DNA of 64,000 bases from contig JAWKTB010000005.1 in NCBI GenBank assembly GCA_041402005.1, forward strand, positions 310,001-374,000. Direction: 5' to 3'. The stretch comes from JAJRXR01 sp041402005. GTDB taxonomy: Bacteria > Planctomycetota > Phycisphaerae > Phycisphaerales > UBA1924. The position numbers and the translations under genes are program-made. The notes below the pieces were generated by a model. The model saw nothing but the letters and a program-made list of their open reading frames with translations. It did no database searches and had not been told where the DNA came from. Shown here one piece after another: positions 41,874-51,520 of this stretch (position 1 is its first letter; each line of letters begins with the position of its first letter).

Positions 41874-44800
41874 ATGCGACACCTTCTCCGCAACTCCATC
41901 CTCTGCATCGGCCTGATGGTCTTCTTCACGGCGATGATCTTCCCGCCGGCCCAGAAGCTCCGACTCGGCAAGGACCTCCGTGGCGGCGTCACGCTGCTCT
42001 ACTCGGTGAAGATCGACCGCCAGGAGAGCGCCGGTCGCGTGCTCGACCAGGTGATCCAGGTCCTGAAGGACCGCATCGACCCCCAGGGCCTGCTCGAGAT
42101 CCAGATGGTCGCCCAGGGCCAGGACCGGATCGAGATCACCATGCCCCTGCCCGGGCCCCACGTGATCGAGCTGCGGGACGCGTACCGCGAGAAGCTCAAC
42201 GCCCTCTCCGCGTTCGAGATCACGCCCGACGAGTTCGAGCGGGCGATGCGTCTCGAAACCAGCGCCCCCGACGGCTCGGACCCCAGGGCCCAGGCCCTCG
42301 ACCGCCTGAGCGGGGGCGACGAAAAGATCCGCGCGTTGATGGCGACCGCGGCCCAGAGTCTCGACGAGGCGCGAGCCGCCCGCCAGGCGCTCGACGTCGC
42401 CAAGGCGCAGGATGGGACGCCTCAGGACGTCATCGATGACCTCGTCGCCAAGGTCGCCGACGCGGAGATCGCCTACGAGGCGGCTCGCGACGAGGTGCTG
42501 GCCGCCAGCTTCTCGCCCGAGGAGCTCGGCGAGGCCCTGACCCTCCCGACCGAAGAGAAGCTCGTCCGCGACGACAAGCTCGACGAGATGGTCCCTCTGG
42601 ACAGCCCCCGCAAGCAGGCGCTCGACAAGATCGAGGCCAAGCACGGGGACCTCAAGCAGCAGATCGAGGAGGTCAAGCAGGCGTACGACGTGTACGTCTC
42701 CAACCGCAAGTCGCTCGACGACCCGGAGGATCTCCAGCGGCTGATCTCCGCCGCCGGCGTGCTCAGCTTCCGCATCTCGATCGACCCTCAGGGCTCGAGC
42801 GGCACGAACACGCATCCCGAGGAGCAGCGCCTCCGCGATGAGCTGCGCGAGCTCGGCCCCGGCGGCGTCCGCGCCCGCGACGCCCGCTGGTTCCAGGTCA
42901 ATCGGATCGAGAGCTGGTACGAGACCAAGCAGCAGTGGGAGATCCTCCAGGCGAACCCCGAGGCGTTCTTCGCCTCGCAGGGCTTCGTGGGCGAGGAGTA
43001 CAAGGGCAAGTACTACATCCTGCTCTGGGACGTGCGCGGCCTGCGCCTGACACAGGCGGACGCCGTCTGGGGCGTGCGCAGCGCCTTCGAGTCGCAGGAC
43101 CAGCTCGGCCGTCCTGCGATCGGCTTCACGATGAACGCCCAGGGCGCCGCCCGCCTGGGCGAGCTGACCGGGCCCAACGTCGGCAACAACATGGCGATCT
43201 TGCTCGATGATCAGATCTACGGGCGCCCGCCCGTGCTCCGGTCGCGCATCGCCTCGACGGGCCAGATCTCGGGCGATTTCAGCAAGCCCGAGCGCGAGTA
43301 CCTGATCCGCGTGCTGGCGGCGGGCTCCCTCCAGGCGAAGCTCTCGCCCACGCCTCTGAGCATCAACCAGATCGCCCCGGACCTGGGCGCCGACAACCTC
43401 CGGGCCGGCATGAAGGCCGGCATCTGGGCGCTGATCACGGTCAGCGCGTTCATGCTCCTGTACTACTTCATGTACGGCGGCGTCGCCGTCTTCAGCCTCC
43501 TCTGCAACGCCACCCTCATCCTCGGCGCCATGGCCCTGGCCCGGGCCTCCTTCTCGCTGCCAGGCATCGCGGGCGTCATCTTGACGTTCGGCATGGCCGT
43601 CGACTCGAACGTACTCATCTACGAGCGCATCCGTGAGGAGCTTCGCGCCGGTCAAGACCTCAAGACGGCCGTCCGCCTCGGCTTCAGCCGCGCGACCAGC
43701 TCGATCGTCGACGGCAACGTCACCAACCTGATCGTCTGCTTCGTGCTCGCCTATACCGGCACCCAGGAGATCAAGGGCTTCGCGATCACCCTGGGCATCG
43801 GCGTCGTCGCGACCATGTTCGCGGCGTTGGTCGTCTCCCGGATCATCTTCGCCCTGCTCGTCGATCAGCTCCGCGTCAAGCGGATGTCGATGCTCCCCAT
43901 CGCGGTCCCCCTGATCGACCGCTTCCTCGAGCCCCGGATCAACTGGGTCGGCCTCCGCTGGCTGTTCGCGGTCATCTCGCTCGGGTACGTGAGCCTCGGC
44001 ATCGGGATGATCGCCACCCGCGGCGAGCGGATGCTCGACACCGAGTTCCGGGGCGGCGTGCAGATCGACCTGCCCCTCAAGGAGGACGAGCAGACGGGCC
44101 AGCATCTGCTGCGCACGCGTCAGCAGATCCAGGACGCGGTCCGCGCCCTCGGGGACCAGGCGCCCGAGGACAGCCCGATCCGGGCGCTGCGCAACGCCGA
44201 AATCCAGCCCCTCAACCCCGAGCCCGACGGCGTCACCTCCGACACCTTCCGGATCAAGACGTACGCGACCGACGCGGACGCGGTCCGATCGGCGATCTTC
44301 GGGCTCTTCGGCACCGAGGGCGAGGGGATCATCGACACGCGCTCGCCCCTGCGATTCAGAGGACAGGACACGAGCAACATCGTCGACTCGCCGGTCTTCC
44401 CGGTGATCTCCGCGCGCCTGGGCGAGTCGCTGGGGCGCCCCGACATCCGCGACGACGTGGGCGGGTACATCGGGGGCGTCGCCATCCTGCTCGAGGACAT
44501 CACGCCGACCCCGACACTCCAGGGCCTCGAGGATCGACTCGAGGCGATGCGCCGCAAGGAGGGCTACAGCCAGACGCTCTCGCGGAATCACGAGGTCCGG
44601 GTGCTGGCCGGGACCAACGACGCGGTGCAGAGCGCCGTCATCCTCGTCCACGACGAGGACGTCAACTACTTCGAGAACGAGTCGGTCTGGCGGGCCGACA
44701 TGCGCGACCTGGAGTGGCGCCTGACCCGCGACGCGCTGACGGAGGTCACCTCCCTCGCCAGCGTGCAGAGCTTCAGCTCGATCGTCGCCTCCGACTTCAA

Positions 44801-45380
44801 GGGCAAGGCGATCGTCTCGGTCGTCCTCAGCCTCATGCTGATCCTCATCTACATCTGGGTCCGGTTCGGCAATGTCCGCTACTCGCTGGCCGCGATCATT
44901 GCGTTGTTCCACGACGTGCTGACCGTCATCGGCCTGATGGCCCTCGCGGAGATCATCTACGACCACGAGGCCCTGCAGCCAGTCGCCAACTTCCTCGGGC
45001 TCGAGCCCTTCAAGATCGACCTGAACATCGTCGCGGCCCTCCTGACCATCATCGGGTACTCGCTGAACGACACGATCATCATCATGGACCGCATCCGCGA
45101 GAATCGCGGCAAGCTCTCGTACGCCGACAAGGGCGTCGTGAACTCCGCGATCAACCAGACGATCAGCCGTACCGTCATCACCTCGGGCACGACGCTGATG
45201 GCGGTCCTGATCCTCTACATCTTCGGCGGCGAGGGCGTGCACGGGTTCGCCTTCGCGATGCTCGTGGGCATCATGGTCGGCACGTACTCCTCGGTCGCGG
45301 TCGCGGCCCCCCTCGTCTGGACCCGCAGGCCCTCTGGCGAAGGCGATCGCGTCGAGCAGCCCCTGAGCGGCGGGGCCTGA
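41874..45380 (+). CDS. secDF: SecD-SecF fusion protein export protein
   Basis: Proton-motive-force-driven export factor of 1168 residues joining SecD and SecF. SecD part: first membrane helix at about 8-26, GKDLRGGVTLLY, periplasmic P1 region and helices at about 515-670 with TFGMAVDSNVLIYERIREE. SecF part from about 685: GERMLDTEFRGGVQIDL, then helices at about 980-1150 with IIGYSLNDTIIIMDRIREN. Residues about 115-300 of the periplasmic SecD region contain a long alanine- and glutamate-rich, coiled-coil-like insertion that makes it larger than most SecDF proteins. It follows yajC in the usual order. Confidence 0.95.
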   Translation: MRHLLRNSILCIGLMVFFTAMIFPPAQKLRLGKDLRGGVTLLYSVKIDRQESAGRVLDQVIQVLKDRIDPQGLLEIQMVAQGQDRIEITMPLPGPHVIELRDAYREKLNALSAFEITPDEFERAMRLETSAPDGSDPRAQALDRLSGGDEKIRALMATAAQSLDEARAARQALDVAKAQDGTPQDVIDDLVAKVADAEIAYEAARDEVLAASFSPEELGEALTLPTEEKLVRDDKLDEMVPLDSPRKQALDKIEAKHGDLKQQIEEVKQAYDVYVSNRKSLDDPEDLQRLISAAGVLSFRISIDPQGSSGTNTHPEEQRLRDELRELGPGGVRARDARWFQVNRIESWYETKQQWEILQANPEAFFASQGFVGEEYKGKYYILLWDVRGLRLTQADAVWGVRSAFESQDQLGRPAIGFTMNAQGAARLGELTGPNVGNNMAILLDDQIYGRPPVLRSRIASTGQISGDFSKPEREYLIRVLAAGSLQAKLSPTPLSINQIAPDLGADNLRAGMKAGIWALITVSAFMLLYYFMYGGVAVFSLLCNATLILGAMALARASFSLPGIAGVILTFGMAVDSNVLIYERIREELRAGQDLKTAVRLGFSRATSSIVDGNVTNLIVCFVLAYTGTQEIKGFAITLGIGVVATMFAALVVSRIIFALLVDQLRVKRMSMLPIAVPLIDRFLEPRINWVGLRWLFAVISLGYVSLGIGMIATRGERMLDTEFRGGVQIDLPLKEDEQTGQHLLRTRQQIQDAVRALGDQAPEDSPIRALRNAEIQPLNPEPDGVTSDTFRIKTYATDADAVRSAIFGLFGTEGEGIIDTRSPLRFRGQDTSNIVDSPVFPVISARLGESLGRPDIRDDVGGYIGGVAILLEDITPTPTLQGLEDRLEAMRRKEGYSQTLSRNHEVRVLAGTNDAVQSAVILVHDEDVNYFENESVWRADMRDLEWRLTRDALTEVTSLASVQSFSSIVASDFKGKAIVSVVLSLMLILIYIWVRFGNVRYSLAAIIALFHDVLTVIGLMALAEIIYDHEALQPVANFLGLEPFKIDLNIVAALLTIIGYSLNDTIIIMDRIRENRGKLSYADKGVVNSAINQTISRTVITSGTTLMAVLILYIFGGEGVHGFAFAMLVGIMVGTYSSVAVAAPLVWTRRPSGEGDRVEQPLSGGA

Positions 45381-45400
45381 GGCGGGCGTTCACGCCCGCC
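45381..45400 (+). terminator. GC hairpin immediately after secDF
   Basis: Perfect 8-bp stem GGCGGGCG / CGCCCGCC with a TTCA loop starting one base after the secDF stop codon. There is no U-tract. It probably ends or stabilises the tgt-yajC-secDF transcript. Confidence 0.5.
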
Positions 45401-45477
45401 GGTAGAATCCGGCGAGCCGGGATGGATTCCCTCGCTCCCCGGGCCGATCGTGTTTCGGGACGGGTGGGAAAGCGGTT

Positions 45478-46095
45478 ATGGACGATCGCGCCTCCAGGGT
45501 GTTCATGGGTCTGTGCGTGCTGGTCCTGATGTGGATCGGCGTGTACTGGCTCTGGCAGCCGGGGTCCCCGTCGCTGACCTTCGCCGCCCGGGATTCGCGC
45601 CAGAGCGTTCATAGCAACGCCAAGGGCCAGCTCCCCGCCGACGCGACGCCGACGCCGCCCGGTGGCGTCGAGCCGCCGCAGTTCCGAGAGTACGTCGTAC
45701 AGAGCGACGACACCTTCGAGCGGATCGCGGATCGCGAGCTTGGCGACGCGGCGTTGTGGACGGTCGTCGCGCGGGCCAATCCGCTGAAGGATCCGCGCCG
45801 CCTCAAGGCCGGCCAAGTCCTCCGCCTCCCCCTCGACGTGACGAACGTGCAGGGGCGCGTTGCGCCGCCCCCGGAGCCGACGCTGACGGAGGTCGCGGTC
45901 TCCAACCCCGATCCCGCGGTGAAGACCTACGTCGTGCGCCCGGGCGACACGCTGTCGGAGATCGCCAAGGCGCACTACGGCGCCACGACGTACGCCCGGT
46001 TCATCTACGAGGCCAACACCGACACACTCCGGGACATCGACTCGCTGCGGGCCGGGCAGACGCTGCGCCTCCCGCCCCCGCCAAATCACGACTAG
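45478..46095 (+). CDS. membrane-anchored protein with two LysM domains
   Basis: Protein of 205 residues: one N-terminal membrane helix (about 8-28), a linker rich in Pro, Ala and Thr, LysM repeat 1 (about 70-120; YVVQSDDTFERIADRELGDA) and LysM repeat 2 (about 155-203; YVVRPGDTLSEIAKAHYG). LysM domains bind N-acetylglucosamine polymers such as peptidoglycan. No catalytic domain is present, so it is probably a cell-wall anchor or an accessory of envelope enzymes. It follows secDF with about 100 nt between. Confidence 0.82.
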   Translation: MDDRASRVFMGLCVLVLMWIGVYWLWQPGSPSLTFAARDSRQSVHSNAKGQLPADATPTPPGGVEPPQFREYVVQSDDTFERIADRELGDAALWTVVARANPLKDPRRLKAGQVLRLPLDVTNVQGRVAPPPEPTLTEVAVSNPDPAVKTYVVRPGDTLSEIAKAHYGATTYARFIYEANTDTLRDIDSLRAGQTLRLPPPPNHD

Positions 46096-46098
46096 AGT
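46093..46098 (+). promoter_or_regulatory. putative leaderless -10 box TAGAGT
   Basis: TAGAGT overlaps the LysM stop codon and lies 5 nt before an ATG at 46104 that opens a 15-codon frame. Confidence 0.35.
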
Positions 46099-46103
46099 TG
46101 GGC

Positions 46104-46151
46104 ATGACCGCACCGCGTGCTGACACCGGCGGCGTCCGGAGCGCCTCGTGA
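46104..46151 (+). CDS. 15-codon leader open frame overlapping the FAD oxidoreductase start
   Basis: Starts at an ATG behind a leaderless-type box and stops at 46149-46151, where GTGA joins its stop to the GTG start of the FAD oxidoreductase in another frame. The predicted peptide MTAPRADTGGVRSAS has no recognisable motif. It may serve only to bring ribosomes to the downstream start. It could also be chance. Confidence 0.3.
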   Translation: MTAPRADTGGVRSAS

Positions 46152-47347
46152 CGACGCGGCGCGCCCGGTGCGACGTGCTCATCGTGGGCGGCGGGATCGT
46201 CGGCCTCTGGTGCCGGGCGCTCCTCGAACGCGAGGGGCGATCCGTCATCCTCGTCGAGAAGCGGGCGCTGGGGGCTGGCCAGTCCGTCGCCTCGCAGGGG
46301 ATCCTGCACGCGGGGCTCAAGTACCTCGTCTCGGGCGAGGAGGACGGGGCCGCGGCGTCGCTCGCCGACGAGTACGAACGCTGGCTCGACCGCCTGTCGG
46401 GACGCGGGTGGCCCGAGCTGCGTCACACGCGCGTGCTCGCTGAGAAGATGGTGATGTGGACGACGCCCTCACTCGCCTCGCGAGCCGCCGGGTGGCTGGC
46501 CTCGCCCATGATGCGCTCGCGGGTACGTCGCATCGAGGGCGATGAGCGCCCGATCGCCTTCCGAGAGGCGCCCCGCGCCATCGGCGTCTGGGAAGTGGAC
46601 GAGCCCGCCATCGACGCCCGTTCGCTCCTCGCCGACGTCGCGGCGTGCGCGCAAGGCCCGCTCCTCCTCGGGGAGCCCGACGCCTCGGGGATCCGCGCCG
46701 ACGATGACGGCGTCACTGTCAAGATCGAGAGCGCCGGGGAACACGTCGAGGTGCATGCCCGCGTGCTCGTCCTCGCCGCCGGCCTCGGGAATCGCGAGCT
46801 CCTCCGCGCCGTCGGCGTCAACCCCGATGACGCCTGCCAGGAGCGCCCGCTGCACATGGTCATCGCCCGGGGCGCCCCCGCAGCGATCTTCGGGCACTGC
46901 GTTCAGCCCTCCCGCAAGCCCCGACTGACCATCACCTCGGGCCAGGACGGGGATCAGACCATCTGGTATCTCGGGGGGGCCCTCGCCGAGCCCCCGGGCA
47001 CGGAGCGCTCCCCAGAGGCTCAGGCCTCCTACACCCTGGACGAGGTGCGGGACTGCCTGCCCTGGCTCGATGTCGAGGGGCTCGAGATCGACACCCTCCG
47101 GATCTCTCGGGCCGAGGGGCGGACGCCCTCTGGGCGACGCCCGGAGGGACCGGTGGTCCACGCTCAAGGGCGGGTGATCGCGGTCTGGCCGACAAAGCTG
47201 GCGATGGCCCCCGCCGCGGCCCAGGCGGTTCTGGCCCGGATCGCCCCGATCACGGCAAACCCAGGCCCGGCCCGGGCCGATGAGGTGGAAGGACTGCCGA
47301 CCCCGTCCCTGGCGGGGGCGGTCTGGTCATGGAGCCGCCAGACGTGA
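46148..47347 (+). CDS. FAD-dependent oxidoreductase (DAO family)
   Basis: Protein of 399 residues. The Rossmann motif VLIVGGGIVGLWC binds the ADP part of FAD, and VEKRALGAGQSVASQGILHAG is the conserved DAO/glycerol-3-phosphate dehydrogenase-like segment. VLVLAAGLGNRELLRAVG and a C-terminal VIAVWPTKLAMAP complete the fold. The family oxidises amino acids, 2-hydroxy acids or glycerol phosphate; the substrate is not predictable here. It starts at GTG 46148 in the overlap with a short leader frame, and overlaps the following aldo/keto reductase gene by 19 nt, so the two are likely functionally linked. Confidence 0.78.
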   Translation: MTTRRARCDVLIVGGGIVGLWCRALLEREGRSVILVEKRALGAGQSVASQGILHAGLKYLVSGEEDGAAASLADEYERWLDRLSGRGWPELRHTRVLAEKMVMWTTPSLASRAAGWLASPMMRSRVRRIEGDERPIAFREAPRAIGVWEVDEPAIDARSLLADVAACAQGPLLLGEPDASGIRADDDGVTVKIESAGEHVEVHARVLVLAAGLGNRELLRAVGVNPDDACQERPLHMVIARGAPAAIFGHCVQPSRKPRLTITSGQDGDQTIWYLGGALAEPPGTERSPEAQASYTLDEVRDCLPWLDVEGLEIDTLRISRAEGRTPSGRRPEGPVVHAQGRVIAVWPTKLAMAPAAAQAVLARIAPITANPGPARADEVEGLPTPSLAGAVWSWSRQT

Positions 47348-48201
47348 GACGACGCCCGCTCGGAGCCCGAGGACCCCAGGTCAGTGAGATCGGTCTGGGA
47401 ACCGTCAAGCTGGGGCGGACGCGCGGGCTCAAGTACCCCGCGCCCTCCGAGCTGCCCTCGGACGAGCAGGTCCGGGGCCTCCTCGGCGCCGCGATGGACC
47501 TGGGCGTCAACCTGATCGACACCGCGCCCGCGTACGGCCTCGCCGAGGAACGGGTCGGCGCGATGCTCCCCGCCAAGCGCGAGGACTGGGTCATCTGCAC
47601 CAAGGCGGGCGAGTCGTTCGAGCGTGGCGCATCGAGCTTTGATTTCTCGGGCGACGCGATCAAAAAGAGCGTGGACGGGAGTCTCCACCGACTGCGCACG
47701 GACTACGTGGATGTTCTGCTCGCCCATTCGGACGGCCAGATCGAGCTCGATCTGGTCGAGTCGGGCCTCCTGGACACGTTGCAGCGCATCAAGCAGAGCG
47801 GCAAGGCCCGCCTGGTTGGCGTTTCCGTCAAGACTCTCGAGGGCGCCCGGCTCGCAATCGAGCACGGCGACGTCGTCATGCTCACGCTCAACCCCCTCGA
47901 CACCGAGTCGGAGCCGGCCATCGAGCTCGCCCGCGAGCGGGGCGTCGGCGTGCTGGTCAAGAAGGCCCTCGCCAGCGGGCACGTCGACCGGATCCACGCC
48001 GAGAGCGGGGAGAGCCCGGCCGACGCCGCGATCCGCTTTGCCCTGAACCACGCGGGCGTCTCGAGCGTCGTGATCGGGACGAGCAACCCCGACCACCTGG
48101 CCCAGAGCGTGCACGCCGCACTCACCCGGTCCAAGACGCAAGACACGACCCCCGACATCATCACCCAATCACCCAAGGGCGCCCGGAGCGCCCGACTCTG
48201 A
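47329..48201 (+). CDS. aldo/keto reductase
   Basis: NADPH-dependent (beta/alpha)8-barrel oxidoreductase of 290 residues. The catalytic tetrad is visible: Asp and Tyr in NLIDTAPAYG, Lys in ICTKAGE and His in LLAHSDG. The C-terminal VSSVVIGTSNPDHL is the usual cofactor-binding region. The family reduces aldehydes and ketones. The ATG at 47329 lies inside the end of the FAD oxidoreductase gene, suggesting translational coupling. The exact substrate is unknown. Confidence 0.85.
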   Translation: MEPPDVRRRPLGARGPQVSEIGLGTVKLGRTRGLKYPAPSELPSDEQVRGLLGAAMDLGVNLIDTAPAYGLAEERVGAMLPAKREDWVICTKAGESFERGASSFDFSGDAIKKSVDGSLHRLRTDYVDVLLAHSDGQIELDLVESGLLDTLQRIKQSGKARLVGVSVKTLEGARLAIEHGDVVMLTLNPLDTESEPAIELARERGVGVLVKKALASGHVDRIHAESGESPADAAIRFALNHAGVSSVVIGTSNPDHLAQSVHAALTRSKTQDTTPDIITQSPKGARSARL

Positions 48202-48215
48202 CGGAGCGACACGCC

Positions 48216-49190
<975 letters not shown>

Positions 49191-49198
49191 GCCTTGAT

Positions 49199-49627
49199 AT
49201 GCCATTCCCCATCGACAGGGACGAAATCGCAAAGACCGAGGAGATGCTCGGCGTGCGGTTCCCGGCATCCCATGCTGAGCGAATGCTCAGGAACAACGGT
49301 GGGGAACTCAACGCGGTCGACGATGTCTGGCGGCTCCATCCGTTCCGCGATTCCATGAATCCAGCACGGATCGCAAGAACTGCGAATGACATCGCAACAG
49401 AAACGCGGAACTGGAGAACGTGGCCCGGAGCAGTTCAGGCGGGGGTGGTGATCGCGGATAACGGAACCGGCGATGTGCTTGTCCTGATGCCTCGCCCCGA
49501 TCAGCCTGACCAACTCGCAGATGCCGTGTACTGGTGGGACCACGAGACGGGTGAGCTCAACTCGTTTGCCGAGGGGCTGGCGGAACTGCTGAATCAGGAT
49601 CACGCCGACGATCAACCGCGGATGTGA
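49199..49627 (+). CDS. SMI1/KNR4-like protein
   Basis: Protein of 142 residues with the SMI1/KNR4 pattern: IDRDEIAKTEEMLGVRFPASHAERM near the N-terminus (a strand-helix followed by a P-x-x-Y/H-type turn), then a NNGGELN turn, and a WWDHETGEL strand late in the protein. Members of this superfamily often act as immunity proteins for bacterial toxins, but many have other or unknown roles, and no toxin is seen nearby. Base composition is visibly less GC-rich than that of its neighbours (runs such as gacgaaatcgcaaagac), which hints at transfer. It lies 8 nt after the decarboxylase gene. Confidence 0.65.
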   Translation: MPFPIDRDEIAKTEEMLGVRFPASHAERMLRNNGGELNAVDDVWRLHPFRDSMNPARIARTANDIATETRNWRTWPGAVQAGVVIADNGTGDVLVLMPRPDQPDQLADAVYWWDHETGELNSFAEGLAELLNQDHADDQPRM

Positions 49628-49628
49628 C

Positions 49629-49634
49629 TACCGT
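49629..49634 (+). promoter_or_regulatory. putative leaderless -10 box TACCGT
   Basis: TACCGT lies 5 nt before the ATG at 49640, just after the SMI1-like stop. Confidence 0.3.
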
Positions 49635-49639
49635 CCTCC

Positions 49640-50563
49640 ATGCGCATCGCACTCACCGGCGCCTCCGGCTTCATCGGCTCCGTTCTCGCCCGCCAGCTCC
49701 ATGAGAAGGGTCACAGGGTCACCGCACTGGTCCGCCAGACGAGCCGTCGTGACCACATCGAGCCCTACGTCGATCGCCTCGTGGTAGGGGGGCAGGCGGA
49801 CGAGTCGGTCTGGCCCGAGTTGCTCGAGGCCGCCGAGTGCGTCATCCACAACTCGGTGGACTGGAGGGCGCTCAAGCCGCTGGACCTGGACGCGCACCTG
49901 CGATCGAACCTGAACGGCTCGATCAAGCTCCTGCACGCCGCGGCGCCCAGACAGTTGATCTTCGTCTCGACGATCGCCGTACACCATGACATGCGCCCCA
50001 AGGCGTTCGACGACGAAGGACGCGGGCTGATCGATGAGGATCACCCGCTCAGGCCGGCGATGCTGTACGGGGCGTACAAGGCCGCGGTCGAGGCGCACCT
50101 TTGGTCGGCGCACTTCTCGACGGGACAGAACACGTGCGCGGTCCGCCCCTGCGGCGTGTACGGCATCGACCCGAACCTGTCACGCTCGCACGGCTACAAG
50201 CTGCTCAAGGCCCTGGCCGCGGGCAAGCCCTGGGAACAGGAGCAGGGGGGCAAGTTCGTGCACGTGGAGGACACGGCCGCGGCGATCGTCGCCTGCGTCG
50301 GCAATGACGACGCCGCCGGGCGCCCCTTCAACCTCGTGGACTGCTACGCAAGGTGGGCGGACTGGGCCCGGATGGCGGGCGAGATCCTCGGGCTCGACGC
50401 GAGGGTGAACGAGACCAGCCCGCCTTCCTCGAAGAACGTCTTCCTCAAGCACGAGGCCAAGAGCCTCGGCGTCGGGGGCAAGTTCCTCGAACGCGGGCAC
50501 GAGGGGATCCGCCAGCACCTCGAGGAACTCGCCGAGGTCATGCGCGCCAAGGGCGAGCTCTGA
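49640..50563 (+). CDS. NAD-dependent epimerase/dehydratase-family protein
   Basis: Extended short-chain dehydrogenase of 307 residues with cofactor motif GASGFIGS, the VSTIAVHHD segment and the active-site YGAYKAAVE (Tyr-x-x-x-Lys). It has no close match by eye to a specific sugar epimerase; 3-beta-hydroxysteroid-like and dihydroflavonol-type reductases are also possible. It may act on nucleotide sugars together with the UDP-xylose synthase two genes upstream. Confidence 0.72.
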   Translation: MRIALTGASGFIGSVLARQLHEKGHRVTALVRQTSRRDHIEPYVDRLVVGGQADESVWPELLEAAECVIHNSVDWRALKPLDLDAHLRSNLNGSIKLLHAAAPRQLIFVSTIAVHHDMRPKAFDDEGRGLIDEDHPLRPAMLYGAYKAAVEAHLWSAHFSTGQNTCAVRPCGVYGIDPNLSRSHGYKLLKALAAGKPWEQEQGGKFVHVEDTAAAIVACVGNDDAAGRPFNLVDCYARWADWARMAGEILGLDARVNETSPPSSKNVFLKHEAKSLGVGGKFLERGHEGIRQHLEELAEVMRAKGEL

Positions 50564-50608
50564 CCCGGGTGGTCGCGTTCACACTCAGTTGACCCCTCCC
50601 CCTCAGTG

Positions 50609-50665
50609 GCGGGCGGTTTCCGACCGCCCGCGCATCACGAACTCGGGCCGGTTGGAAACCGGCCC
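50609..50665. repeat. paired GC hairpins with TTCC/GGAA loops (REP-like)
   Basis: Two perfect 9-bp hairpins lie side by side: GCGGGCGGT/ACCGCCCGC with loop TTCCG (50609-50631), and GGGCCGGTT/AACCGGCCC with loop GGA (50645-50665). Their cores are inverted copies of each other. Pyrimidine-rich and purine-rich flanks (about 50591-50604 and 50669-50679) could close an outer stem. It is in the convergent gap between the epimerase and the sirtuin. Confidence 0.6.
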
Positions 50666-50678
50666 CACCGGGGGGAGG

Positions 50679-51443
50679 TCAGGCGAAGGCCAGTTCGACG
50701 ATCGCCGGCAGGATCTTCGCCGAGGGTCCGCGCAGCGCCCACGTCACAATCCCCGACATCGGCGTGTCCTGGGGGTTGACCTCGATCGTGCGCGCGCCGC
50801 GGCTTGCCGCCACCTCGATGAACCCGGCGGCCGGGTAGACGACGGCGCTGGTGCCCACCGACATCAACAGGTCGCACGACGAGAGCGCCTCGAACGACCG
50901 CTCCAGTGCCTTCTCCGGCAGCATCTCGCCAAACCAAACCACGTCCGGTCGAACCGGGGCTCCCCTCGGAGACCTCGGCGGGAACTCGGGCCAGGGCGTC
51001 GGCGGCGACGGCGGGGCAACCGGTTCGCCCGTCCTCGAGCACCGCCAGGTCATGATCGAGCCGTGCAGTTCCACCGGTTCGGTGTTGCCCGCGCGCCGGT
51101 GCAGGCCATCGACGTTCTGGGTCAGCAGGGTGAACGACCCGCCGCGGGCGCAAACCTCTCGCTCCAACCGGGCCAGGGCGAGATGCCCGGGGTTGGGCTC
51201 GCACGCGGCGCACCCCAGGCGGCGGTGGTCGTACCACCGGGTCACCAGCTCCGGGTCTCTTTCGAACGCCTCGGGGGTGGCGAGTTGCTCGGGGTCGAAC
51301 GAGGCCCACAGGCCCTGCATGGTGTCGCGGAACGTGGGGATGCCCGACTCGGCGCTGACGCCGGCGCCGGTGAGGACAACCACGCCCCTCGCCTCCCGCA
51401 GCGCCTCGGCCGGCGCGCCCAGATCGTCCCTCTCGCCGGACAT
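50679..51443 (-). CDS. Sir2-family NAD-dependent protein deacylase
   Basis: Protein of 254 residues from the ATG at 51443. NAD-binding motifs are GAGVSAESGIPTFR, TQNVDGLH (catalytic His follows in ELHGS) and VGTSAVVYPAAGF. The Tyr-x-x-Arg in WYDHRR matches the succinyl/malonyl-lysine pocket of class III sirtuins, so desuccinylation is likely. The zinc ribbon between the catalytic His and RPDVVWFGE has only one Cys instead of four, so zinc is probably not bound. Longer frames upstream are low-complexity. It is divergent from the PP-loop-like gene. Confidence 0.85.
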   Translation of the reverse strand: MSGERDDLGAPAEALREARGVVVLTGAGVSAESGIPTFRDTMQGLWASFDPEQLATPEAFERDPELVTRWYDHRRLGCAACEPNPGHLALARLEREVCARGGSFTLLTQNVDGLHRRAGNTEPVELHGSIMTWRCSRTGEPVAPPSPPTPWPEFPPRSPRGAPVRPDVVWFGEMLPEKALERSFEALSSCDLLMSVGTSAVVYPAAGFIEVAASRGARTIEVNPQDTPMSGIVTWALRGPSAKILPAIVELAFA

Positions 51444-51450
51444 CCGGGTG

Positions 51451-51456
51451 AGAATA
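51451..51456 (-). promoter_or_regulatory. putative leaderless -10 box TATTCT
   Basis: On the minus strand TATTCT lies 7 nt before the sirtuin ATG at 51443. Confidence 0.4.
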
Positions 51457-51506
51457 GCGGGGGCCTCCGCGCCCTCCACCCACCGGCGGGGGGGTCGGGG
51501 CGTTGG

Positions 51507-51512
51507 TACACT
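51507..51512 (+). promoter_or_regulatory. putative leaderless -10 box TACACT
   Basis: TACACT lies 8 nt before the ATG at 51521 and is divergent from the sirtuin box. Confidence 0.4.
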
Positions 51513-51520
51513 CCGCCCCC

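Noticed and set aside
41079..45242. 1387-codon open frame antisense to secDF
   Set aside because: Very GC-rich codons keep the opposite strand free of stops. The plus strand encodes complete SecD and SecF with all motifs, and the antisense product has no recognisable domain.
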